From assembly GCA_018806915.1 (NCBI GenBank), contig JAGKQI010000047.1, forward strand, positions 1,426,001 through 1,490,000: a stretch of 64,000 nucleotides of DNA. The letters are read 5' to 3'. Of the stretch, positions 1-8,994 are shown piece by piece; the stretch's first letter is position 1; each line of letters opens with the position of its first letter. The stretch comes from Phytophthora colocasiae (taxonomy: Eukaryota > Oomycota > Peronosporomycetes > Peronosporales > Peronosporaceae). The notes beneath the pieces were generated by a model. The model saw nothing but the letters and a program-made list of their open reading frames with translations. It did no database searches and was not told the origin of the DNA. The translations under genes were made by a program, and so were the position numbers.

Positions 1-770
1 GTTGTGTATCGCTTGAATCGCTGTGCGGACAAAGATCTGGACATTTTGAATCGTGTTGTTCAGATTTTACAGGATTCCATGAACACTAAAGTTGAAGATG
101 AGACCTACGAATCGTCGCTGCTCCTCAGCGTCATTACGTACTCCGAGATGTGGGAATGCCGTCGCCGTCCGTGGAAACGCTGAAGAAACGATTCACGGAC
201 GTCTTGATGTCTGACAATCTCGTTTACACTTTAACAGAACTTTACTGTGCCTACTCTAAGGAGAAATCGAAAACCTGTAACCAGTTCAAGACTGGGAAAT
301 ACGACGCCGACCCCATCATCTACGACCGGGATGAATACTGGAACAAAAGTGCCGTGATTCCGACTCAGGCCAGTGTTTTGATACTTAGTGGTATGCTTGA
401 CGCGCGGACGACGCACAAGTACGCAGAGCTTCTGCTGGGTGCTCTTCAAGGCGACAACAAGGAACTCATAGCATTTGAGCACGCCACCCACGGTACGATC
501 CAGACGACACCGTTGATTCCCGGTGATCCTAATAGTCCTTACTGTGGAATGGAAGTGCTAGTCTCGTACATCAAGCACGGAGGAAACCTCAAGAAGATGG
601 ATAAATCGTGCGTGAAGAAGATGCCCCCGTTCAACATGACCATTACGACAGAGTATCTGAACGGTTACCTGCTCACCGATGATGCGTACAATGGAGTGTA
701 CAACGAAAGTCTGTACTATCAAGCCGTCGGTGAGCAATCTGGCGAGCAGTCCGGCGAACAATCAGCTTAG
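1..770 (+). pseudogene. Serine protease family S33 (alpha/beta hydrolase), 3' part, frameshifted
   Basis: The reading frame enters from the left edge of the window and runs in frame 1 to about position 155. It continues in another frame (GTG at 150) to the stop at 770. The segment resembles the C-terminal half of secreted S33/TAP-like alpha/beta hydrolases. An Asp lies in SGMLDARTTHKYA and a His in FEHATHGT, at the places expected for the catalytic Asp and His. Cysteines (CNQF, PYCGM, KSCVKK) and a short repeat of SGEQ at the C-terminus suggest a secreted protein. The frame break at about 150-158 looks like loss of one A after SEMWE. A second, more decayed copy follows in tandem. The catalytic Ser region lies outside the window. 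The family call is by motif; the pseudogene call rests on one indel that could be an assembly error. Confidence 0.6.
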
Positions 771-898
771 ATACCCATCGCTATTCCCCTTTGAGTCATA
801 ATTCGTGAATAGAATGCACATTTATGCCTCAGGATTGAATCGAAGTCGTCCAACCTCTCTCGTCTTCATCGATCTCTGCGTAGTTTACGTACCCTAGA

Positions 899-1916
899 AT
901 GCGGCTATCTGACTCTGACTATTGCTCGTATTGCGCTGTCCAAAAATCGTTTTCAACAATAAGTGCTGCCAAGGACGTCGCCAGTTTCATGGGCCAATAC
1001 ACCAATGGACAAGAAGGGAGTTTCGGTACCATCTTGCGCTTGATTCATTTGAACCCGCCTACAGCCACTGGATACGTTTTGGCCGACGGAGATCGGCAAG
1101 AAGATAGTTGTGTTCCCTCTGGACCCACATTTTGGCTAAGTGCCTCGTCGATGGGTGCACGGACTACCGAGTTCAAGTACTTTTCCAACTGGGACACAGG
1201 GTTGGTAAAAGATTTTTGGCCATGAGCCAAAAAGAGGAAGAGATCTCCACTTGGTTCATGAAGAGAGGCTTGGCGAATACAATTAAGCACCTGATAGCAC
1301 AGTTCGACAAAGTTCCGGACGCACGTATCATCAATGGACTCAACAGCAAATCGAGTAACAGTGATACGCCTTCGTTCGACTTGCGACGTGCATTGGGAAC
1401 GTTGATGCAGGACTCCGATTTACGAAAGCTCATTCCGCCGGTTGTGTATCGTTTGAATCGTTGTGATTTCGCCATTTTGAAGGTGACCCAGTTCGTAGAT
1501 TCTATGAATGCTAAAATTGAGGACGAGAACTTCGCATCGCAGTTGCTACGACGTCATCATTTTCTCCGAAATGTGGGAATCTCTTCTTTATCGTTTCCAC
1601 GGATGATGGGATTTTACCGACGTATTGATATCCGACGGGGGTCTCTCCACTTTTACGGAGCTTTACTGTGCCTACTCCAAGGAGAAATCCAAGACCTGCA
1701 GCCAACTGGGAAAAACGACGCCAATCCTATATCATTTACGAACGCGATGAATACTGGAACAAAAGCGCCGCGATTCCGGATCAATCTAGCGTCTTGTTGC
1801 TCAGTGGCATGCTTGATGGACAAACGACGCACAAGCATGCAGAGTTTCTGCTGGGTGCTCTTAACCCCTTCTCTCCCGAAATCCAGGACCTCAAACGCGT
1901 AAATCACGGTACTTGA
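899..1916 (+). pseudogene. Second tandem S33 protease copy, decayed and split by a transposon
   Basis: Fragments in at least three frames match the family seen in copy 1. At 970-1200 are LIHLNPP and FSNWDTG, at 1290-1500 PPVVYRLNRC, and at 1740-1860 YERDEYWNKSA and LSGMLDGQTTHKHAEFLLGAL. The nucleophile elbow expected just before LIHLNPP (GxSxG) is not intact. Frames shift at about 1200, 1550 and 1690. At 1861 the gene is cut at a TTAA by the piggyBac element, and its continuation (CTTAAAGGCGA, then sequence alignable to copy 1 for about 30 bases) resumes at 6402-6440. The copy was probably dead before or soon after insertion. It shares PPVVYRLNRC with copy 1, so the two arose by tandem duplication. 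Confidence 0.6.
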
Positions 1917-1970
1917 ACGTCGTAAGATACGCCATTGCCTTACACTTCATTCTAGTATGGCGTACATAGC
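1917..1970. repeat. Left subterminal repeat of the piggyBac element
   Basis: ACGTCGTAAGATACGCCATT (1917-1936) is followed by the inverted motif TATGGCGTA (1956-1964). The same motif in the same orientation recurs near the right end. These are likely transposase-binding subterminal repeats, which is inferred from position and symmetry. Confidence 0.6.
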
Positions 1971-2096
1971 CACAGCGGGAAGCAGTATAAAGTCTCAACA
2001 GGTTTCTCTAGCAATGTCGTAACTTCTCCAACTTCGAGAAACTCGTGCAGGACCTAAGGTCGTAACTTCATCCAAAATAAAATAGAAAGGCTACTA

Positions 2097-3167
2097 CACT
2101 CCGCGACAAATTAATCCGGCCACCCCTACTTTTGGCCGCTACTCAGTCAATTTTTATGGTATCGGGTTGCTGTTTGAGTATGATCTGCCTGATGTACGAC
2201 AGAGCCCAGGACTTGTGTTTACAACCGCAGTTTTGCGGGTTGAAGCATACCTCACATACAACAAACTGAAAAGCACATCCGTCCCAACTTCCGGCCACCT
2301 GTCACCTTACAAAATGTCATATAGTTGTATCTCAATGATAGTTTCATTTGTGATTTTGTTCGTCCAACCGTCCACAGCGGCGGTGCCACCGCCGGTGGGG
2401 AGCGCGTGGCAGCTTGGTGCTGAGGACAGTTTGCAATTAGGCCGTGGTATGGCACTGTGGCTGAGAGATGAAGAGCGTGGGAGCATTTGCGGGTTGAGAG
2501 AAGGCGGCCTACTATTCGGACAATTGCGAAAAAAGCTAAGCGTTCTCGTGACGCTATCGAGCGTACGCTCAGGCTTGATGGAAAGCAACACTACTGTCAT
2601 GACGTGCGTCGTCCCGCACGAACGACGGTCATACGACAGAATGGAGGGGGTTCGGTAATGATTTAGAGACTTCTTCGACGAGCAGGGCTCGATTGGCCTG
2701 CACGATCCCCCGATCTAAGCCCGATAGAAAACTTGTGGGCACTGATGGCTCGGAAAGTTTATCCCAATGGACGCCAGTATGGATCTGTGCCGCAGCGGTT
2801 TTAGATGCTTGGGACTATTGAAGTGTCGACACTTGAGAAGCTCATTGAGTCCATGACGCGACGCTGCATCGAGGTGATCGAGAATAAAGGAGCGAAAACT
2901 CACTACTAATACACAAATAGAGCTATCATTGTGATACATATATATGAATTTTTGTAAGGTGACAGGTGGCCGGAAGTTGGGACGGATGTGCTTTTCAGTT
3001 TGTTGTATGTGAGGTATGCTTCAACCCGCAAAACTGCGGTTGTAAACACAAGTCCTGGGCTCTGTCGTACATCAGGCAGATCATACTCAAACAGCAACCC
3101 GATACCATAAAAATTGACTGAGTAGCGGCCAAAAGTAGGGGTGGCCGGATTAATTTGTCGCGGAGTG
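2097..3167. mobile_element. Tc1/mariner-type relic with 218-bp inverted repeats
   Basis: Two 218-bp terminal inverted repeats (2097-2314 and 2950-3167) begin CACTCCGCGACAAATTAATC and appear identical by eye. Each is flanked by the TA target duplication (2095-2096, 3168-3169). The 635-bp interior holds broken pieces of a Tc1-like transposase on the plus strand: a DEERGSICGLRE-like helix-turn-helix segment at 2470, an RQNGGGSVMI segment at about 2635, and SPDLSPIENLWALM, the conserved DDE region with the final acidic residue, at about 2710. Frames change several times, so it is a dead copy. It lies wholly within the piggyBac element and is therefore younger than that insertion or moved with it. 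Confidence 0.8.
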
Positions 3168-3315
3168 TAGGAGTAGTACACTGAATCAGACAACCACACA
3201 AAAACGAGCAGAAAATGCACATCCATTCAAGCAAAATTGCGCAATGGCCTACCTACATCAAGGCAGTAAGCATTGTAGAGTGCATCACATCATCACAGCA
3301 TCGCTGCGACACACA

Positions 3316-6204
3316 TCACACGTCTTCAGTCTTGCATTCACCTCCTTCAGCATCTCCGGCGTGCAGCTCAAGTTCGCGGCGCGTTTTCTTCCTGACGCCT
3401 GCTTTCTTTCCAGGCCGACGGAGCACCACCTTCTTCCCCAAGATAACTGGAATGCTTTTGCCACAGTCAAAGTCTTCATGCCATATAGCGAAGCACGTTT
3501 TGTCTTGACCTTGGTACTTATGACGTATCTTGTTGCAGAGCCAGCATTTCGCAGCGTCGACGGAGCAACGCTCACAAAAGAAAGTCGTTGCAAAGGACTT
3601 CTTCTTCGGGTTAGTCCGCAAGAGAGCGCAGACTTTACACGAGCGCTGCCTACGCTTCTGAACGCCACTGACCGTCACCCAATCTTCAGATTGCTCGAGA
3701 GCGTGCGAGATACGAACGGGTGTTCGTCTGCGTTTCTTGTTGGATACTGGCGGGGTAACAACGACACCTTCAAAATCCTCCGCCTTCAATTGCAAAAGCT
3801 GATTTTGCAACACGCAATACCAGTCCGCACGAGACATCGGTGTGGTGCCTGCGAGTCGAGACGTCTCTTTGTGGGAGATGTATGCATTGACCAGCGCTAA
3901 ATCCAGAAAACCCAAGAAGAGGCCCTTGTAATACTTCGTAAACCGTGTAGATAATTGCAACGAAAACGACTGGAGGCGGAGTTGATCGTGAACGTCAACT
4001 CCGCCCATCCAGCGCTGGTAGTCGTTGACAGCTGCCGGACATGGCACTGTTTCCGGTCCAACTAGCTTCACATTCCTCTGGATCGAAGAGGCAGTCATTG
4101 CAGACGCTGTACACAGATACTGGACCCGCTTGCGATCCCACCAGTGGAACGCCACCATGGTCGGGACCTCAACCGAGCGAGAGAATAGAAAAGTGCCGCG
4201 AGGGATAGCTGTAGGCCGCGTCTTCCGAGACTCTTTGATGCGTTTGTCATACCCGAGTCTATCCGCCATTATAGTTCCCACCACATAGACGCCCATACTT
4301 AGCAGCTCAATCGCAAGCAACACCGACGAATAGAAACGGTCGACAACCACCAGGTGCCAAAGGTGTCGTTGGCTGGCCTCAAGTACTGCCTTTAGATTAC
4401 GGACGACCGCAGCAGCACCAGTCTTGTGGTCAAATGAGCTATCTCCACTTGAACCCGAACTGCGTTTTCCTACATACATCTCAAACCTAGCAAAATACGA
4501 CATAAAGATGTAGACATTGGTCACTAGGAGTAACTTACGACATACCAGTAAACGCCAGACTTACCTGTGGCAGTAGGCAGTTCTCGAATCGCACAACATA
4601 AACATTTTAGACCCGTACCTATGGGGCTTATCAGGCATAAACATCCGGGTCGTGTTGCGCCTCGATGTAGACGGCAACACTCCTTCATCAAAGGAGAAGA
4701 CAGCAGGAAGCGTCCACCCAGCCAAGAACCGTTGCTGCACCTTATCCACGACGGGCCGCAGCTTCCAAAGCTTGTCTCGAGTACGTTCCGCCTCATTATC
4801 AACGAAGTGCAAGTCGCGAAGAATATCCTGACACCGATTGCGGCTCATGAACCTTCCGAAGCTGCCCGAGGGAACTGCTCCATCCTCCGTCATTGCCCAG
4901 TGCGCTGCGAAACTCCGCTTTTGTGGGCACAACATTCGTGCAATCAGGAGCCCAACAACATGTAGGATTTCGTGCGTTTGGTAGCCAGCTTTAGCCATCA
5001 AACGGCGGCGAATCTGCGTCAGCGTCTCTCTACGTAGAGGGCCCTGTTGGGCTAGTATTTCTCTGGCGCGCCGGTCCGTGCGCTGCTGGCAGTAGCGATT
5101 TGTCTCCACGTTAATTGATACCCACATCGACTTCGGAAGAAAATAAAAAACGTGAGCAGCGGCGAGTGACACAGGCTTCGCAATTCAAGAACAGGTAGAG
5201 CTTCTTCCATGTTGAGCCCAGGGTACGGGCGCGTGTCCTTCTCAAATGAGCCTGACAGCTGAGACCATCTCATTCCACGCAGCGTTGCGGATCTCTGCTC
5301 CTTTGCGGCCTTGGACGCTTCGTCGTTTCCAATATGAAGAGCATCAACGAAAGCTTCATCCAATTCTGCAGCGTTACTCTCACTGATGACTTCATCATCG
5401 TCACTATCACGACCAAAATGATCGTCGTCTTCCTGTATTTCATCGACAATGCTCTCGCCAGAGCTGAAGCTTTCATAACAGCTAAGGTTTTCGTCATCTG
5501 AGACGAAGTTTACATCTTTCTTAAATGGTACGCGTGGACGTAATACTCGAGTAGGCGCTTCAGCAATGTCTTCGTCTTGTGCGCCTTCGCTTTCAGCTCC
5601 CGAGACTTCAGAAAGGAGCTGGAGATTCGCGTCTGGATCTCTTTGTGAGTCTGCGGCTTCAAGGTCACTCAATGTGACGTCAAAGGCTCTGTCCACAGCT
5701 GTCTGCGATAGCATCACATCGGAGTCGCTCTCCGAACCGAAAAGATCATCCAACGTCCGCTGGGAAAGCTGTGCGCTTGTGTCAATTTGAGATGGGCGGA
5801 CGTCTCCTACTGCGGCGTCGCCTTCCTGCTCAGCATCACCACTTTCATCGTCTTCAGCGTTCTCACCAGCCTCTCCACCAGCACCAACTTCGTCCTCCTT
5901 GGCTGTGTCTTCTTCGAGATCCTCCAACAGACCTGATTCATTAGCGTAAACAACCACTGCGTCCTCACCAACTGCGAACTCCATCAGGACTTACGTAGGT
6001 CCAGTCTGTCTGGAAGCCTTTCGGTCGTCTCGATGTCCATCCTGCACCTCGGAGTTGACGCCACAGGTGGCGAAAATCGATGTCTCGCGCCATCGCGGCG
6101 ACTGCGGCGGTCTTCCCGCGATTACTGGCGCGAATGCGTGCCATCGGGCAAATTGAAGAATGGCTGTGAGAGCTTCTTGTGCATTTCAAATCCGCGTATC
6201 TCAT
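3316..6204 (-). pseudogene. piggyBac (PGBD-like) transposase, one intron, two frameshifts
   Basis: The N-terminal part (6204-5990) carries a basic LWRQLRGAGWTSRRPKG segment ending near WTYVSPDG. The frame then shifts at about 5985 into an acidic region (5984-5150), and shifts again at a T-rich run near 5140 into the DDE core. Core motifs are FSFDEG, CDSRTAYCHR, VVVDRFYSS and GGVDVHDQL, matching the three Asp positions of piggyBac transposases. An intron (4564-4487, GTAAGT to CTAG) joins CHR to FEMYVGK in frame. The C-terminus has a cysteine-rich zinc-binding tail (CKVC, CERC, CWLC, then HEDFDC). The stop is at 3316. The two shifts suggest the copy is inactive. The T-run shift could alternatively be a sequencing error. 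Confidence 0.8.
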
Positions 6205-6337
6205 TTCCCGTTGACACCGAATCTCTTTCCCGTTGTGGCATCTCTGTTCAAATTCAATTTTACCTCTCTCACCTTATTTGCAAGTAAATAACTTGATTAA
6301 ACTATGGTTTGAGCCATTTTCTATTGTCGCACACTCA

Positions 6338-6387
6338 ACGTCGTAAGTTACGCCATAGCGAAATTGTTATGGCGTATTATACGACGT
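6338..6387. repeat. Right subterminal palindrome of the piggyBac element
   Basis: ACGTCGTAAGTTACGCCATA (6338-6357) faces its imperfect reverse complement at 6368-6387 (17 of 20 bases pair) across a 10-base loop, directly inside the right terminal repeat. It matches the left subterminal motif. It is a likely transposase recognition site. Confidence 0.65.
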
Positions 6388-6405
6388 CGGGAGAGAAGGG
6401 GTTAA

Positions 6406-6680
6406 AGGCGACTCATCACATTCGAAACGCTGGCCGCGGTAAGTTGCCGAAATTTTGGGAATGGTGGTGAACCTGATCACATTTCTCTTCGCGGGTTTCA
6501 GTCCACCTGCTGCGTCGTTGCCGTTGGGTGCCACATTAACGTACGCGAAGACTGTCCCAGTGATACCAGTGGCTCGATCGGATGTACTCACATGATATGA
6601 ACGTCCCCCATCGCTACCTGAGGGCATTACAGTGAAGACATATTCTTGAGTGGAAACAGAGATTCCTAGTGTCTATTTAC
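6406..6680 (-). pseudogene. Minus-strand coding remnant, unrecognised
   Basis: An open frame on the minus strand runs from about 6680 down to the piggyBac boundary and stops just inside it. The translation has regular hydrophobic/polar alternation (YHVSTSDRATGITGTVFAY and ISATYRGQRFECD), like a beta-rich extracellular domain. No in-frame ATG with a signal peptide is visible upstream. It overlaps the last few bases attributed to the S33 relic on the other strand. I do not recognise the family. It could be chance. Confidence 0.25.
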
Positions 6681-6891
6681 CCCACTAACATATCCATCAT
6701 AACCGAGGTAATCAATCACTTGATCGTCTTGTGAATGAGGGGATACAGACAAAAAATACTTTGCCAAATTTCTACCTTATCCAGAAGCCACTTCCATCAG
6801 AGGCATTTGTGGAGTGATGGCTCGCTCGAGTATGTGTTTAATAAAATGGCATTTCTAAACTCACCACGACAAACTCGAGCAAAGTTAAACG

Positions 6892-8901
6892 ATGCAGTAT
6901 CGCATTATCTGCTTTCTAGGCCTGTTAGTTTGTGCTCTGAGCCAAATCTCTATTGCCTACAACATCGGTATCGGAAAAAGCGATATCACTGGCCCTGCCG
7001 CCGACGTCGTAATGATGGGATTCGCAGACTCAACTGAGAGTTCTGCTGGAATCCTGAGTCGACTGTACGCCAGAGCTTTCCTCATGGAAGACCCAGAGAC
7101 CAACAAACGTATCATGTTCGTTCACTGCGATCTCATGGGCGTCATGCAACTTGTGCATCAAGAAGTCCTCGCCGAGCTGAAGGCCAAGTACAATGGCATC
7201 TACACGGAGCAGAACGTTGTGCTCCACGCGTCACATACTCATGCCAGTCCGGGTGGTACAGCCGGATACTTTCTCTACGACATTTCCATCCTCGGATACA
7301 GCAGCGATAACTTCGCTAGGATCGTCAATGGGATCGTAAATGCAATTGACACAGCTCACAACTCAGTAGAAAGCGGAAGTATCTGGTGGAACAAAGGCGA
7401 AGTAGACAAAGGAGGCAATAATCGTTCTCCCAACGCGTACTTAGCCAATCCTGCAGTGGAACGCGCGCTTTATCAGCAGAATATTGACACGACAATGCGC
7501 GCACTACATTTCTTCAGCGACAGCGGCAAACTTCGCGGTGTTCTTGCTTTCTACCCCGTCCATCCAACAAGTCTCACAGCGAAAAACCGGCTCATCAGTG
7601 GGGACAACAAAGGATACGCAGAGTTCATGCTCGAGGATGAGCTCGACAACGTGGTTGTTGCTATTGGAATCGCAAATGCCGGTGACGTCAGTCCCAATCG
7701 AATCGACAATGGAGACGGAACGTTCAGCGGCGAGGGGAAAACCAACATTGAGTCCACTGAAATCATGGGCAAGCGGCAGTATGACACTCTTTCAGCCCTT
7801 ATCAAAGGGAAGTCGGAGCTGCTTCAGGGATCTATTGTCGCTAACCTCTCGTACGTCGATTTCTCCAACGTCAAGTTGAACGGCGTCAAAGCAACCACCG
7901 ACAATCCGTTCGCTGATAGAACTTGCCCGGCAGTTGTGGGGCAGAACTTTGCTGCTGGAACCGAAGACGGTCGTGGGCCTAATGTGTTTACCGAAGCAAA
8001 CTTGAGAGGAAACACGTTCTTTAAGGCAGTTGGTACGATCATCAAACCCACGCCCCAGTGGGTGCAGACCTGTCAGAACGTCAACAAGGTGCCGCTCCTT
8101 GCCGTCGGACTCATGGAGCCCATTCCCTGGGTGCCCAACATCCTACCCGTGCAGGTCGTCAAGATCGGCCAGTTTGCTCTTGCCGTCACCAACTTCGAGA
8201 CGACCACCATGGCTGGACGACGCATCCGTTCCACACTCAAGACAGCACTTAAAGGTGCGGGTGTAACTGAGGTCGAGTTGGCCGCTGTCAGCAACGCCTA
8301 CGCGCAGTACATGACCACCAAGGAGGAATACTTGACACAGAACTACGAAGGCGCGTCGACGCTCTTCGGTCCCAACCAATTGGCGGCCGTACAACAGGAA
8401 CTCACTCGCGTCGCCGCGTCCGTGGCCGATTCGTCCATCCCGCTGGACGTGGGTCCCACACCGCTACAGATCGATCGGAGTTCACTGATCACGCTTCAGA
8501 CGGGTGTGGTGCTCGATTCAGCGCCGTTGCTGAAATCCTTCAACTCCGTGCGCACGCAGCCGTCCAGCTCGTACACAGTGGGGAGTGTCGCCTCGGCCGT
8601 GTTCGCTGGTGCACACCCGAAGAACGCACTCACACTCGTTTCATCCTTCTGCGACGTGCAGAAGCTCAGCTCCACCGGTGCGTACACGACCGTCCTGACC
8701 GACGCACACTGGGACTTGCGCTATCACTGGGAGCGCTATCTCATCGCCGAGAGCAAGAACACGTGCGAGTGGAACATCCGCATTGGTGGTCGGACAAGTG
8801 TAGCTGGTACCTATCGGTTCGTACACCGTGGTTACTCGAAGAACCTGTTGGGTACGCTGACGGCGTACGAAGGTGTTTCCAATGCATTCACTGTGGTGTA
8901 A
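6892..8901 (+). CDS. Neutral ceramidase, secreted (copy 1)
   Basis: An uninterrupted 669-aa protein. Residues 1-22 form a signal peptide (hydrophobic run ICFLGLLVCALSQISIA), followed at once by YNIGIGKSDITGP, the conserved start of the neutral/alkaline ceramidase catalytic domain. HASHTHASPGGTAGYF supplies zinc-binding histidines, and IANAGDVSPN matches the catalytic serine motif (GDVSPN) of the family. The C-terminal part corresponds to the family's immunoglobulin-like domain. The enzyme splits ceramide into sphingosine and fatty acid. With a signal peptide it should act in the secretory route or outside the cell, where an oomycete could meet host sphingolipids (inference). The start was chosen for the signal peptide. 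The 3' part from about 8046 is nearly identical to copies 2 and 3, but the 5' part is clearly diverged. Confidence 0.92.
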   Translation: MQYRIICFLGLLVCALSQISIAYNIGIGKSDITGPAADVVMMGFADSTESSAGILSRLYARAFLMEDPETNKRIMFVHCDLMGVMQLVHQEVLAELKAKYNGIYTEQNVVLHASHTHASPGGTAGYFLYDISILGYSSDNFARIVNGIVNAIDTAHNSVESGSIWWNKGEVDKGGNNRSPNAYLANPAVERALYQQNIDTTMRALHFFSDSGKLRGVLAFYPVHPTSLTAKNRLISGDNKGYAEFMLEDELDNVVVAIGIANAGDVSPNRIDNGDGTFSGEGKTNIESTEIMGKRQYDTLSALIKGKSELLQGSIVANLSYVDFSNVKLNGVKATTDNPFADRTCPAVVGQNFAAGTEDGRGPNVFTEANLRGNTFFKAVGTIIKPTPQWVQTCQNVNKVPLLAVGLMEPIPWVPNILPVQVVKIGQFALAVTNFETTTMAGRRIRSTLKTALKGAGVTEVELAAVSNAYAQYMTTKEEYLTQNYEGASTLFGPNQLAAVQQELTRVAASVADSSIPLDVGPTPLQIDRSSLITLQTGVVLDSAPLLKSFNSVRTQPSSSYTVGSVASAVFAGAHPKNALTLVSSFCDVQKLSSTGAYTTVLTDAHWDLRYHWERYLIAESKNTCEWNIRIGGRTSVAGTYRFVHRGYSKNLLGTLTAYEGVSNAFTVV

Positions 8902-8994
8902 CCTTGTACGGCAGTCGACTGAATCGTTTTGATAAGACAGTCCCTGTAACTCGAAAACTTTTTAGCGTTCGAAGCTCTTCCATTAGAACCAGCT

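Larger units (their letters stand above)
1865..6401 (-). mobile_element. piggyBac-type DNA transposon with TTAA duplication
   Basis: Both ends carry the same 15-bp terminal inverted repeat CCCCTTCTCTCCCGA (1865-1879 and 6387-6401), flanked on each side by TTAA (1861-1864 and 6402-6405). TTAA is the hallmark target of the piggyBac superfamily. The interior encodes, on the minus strand, a PGBD-type transposase with DDE-type motifs. Removing the element and one TTAA rejoins the S33 pseudogene (GCTCTT + AAAGGCGA against GCTCTTCAAGGCGA in copy 1). A Tc1/mariner relic sits inside the left third. The transposase carries two apparent frameshifts, so this copy is probably not autonomous. Confidence 0.88.

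Noticed and set aside
8143..8394. Antisense frames in the ceramidase genes, repeated in all three copies
   Set aside because: They recur only because the sense strand is duplicated. They lie fully inside conserved coding sequence and show no independent features.
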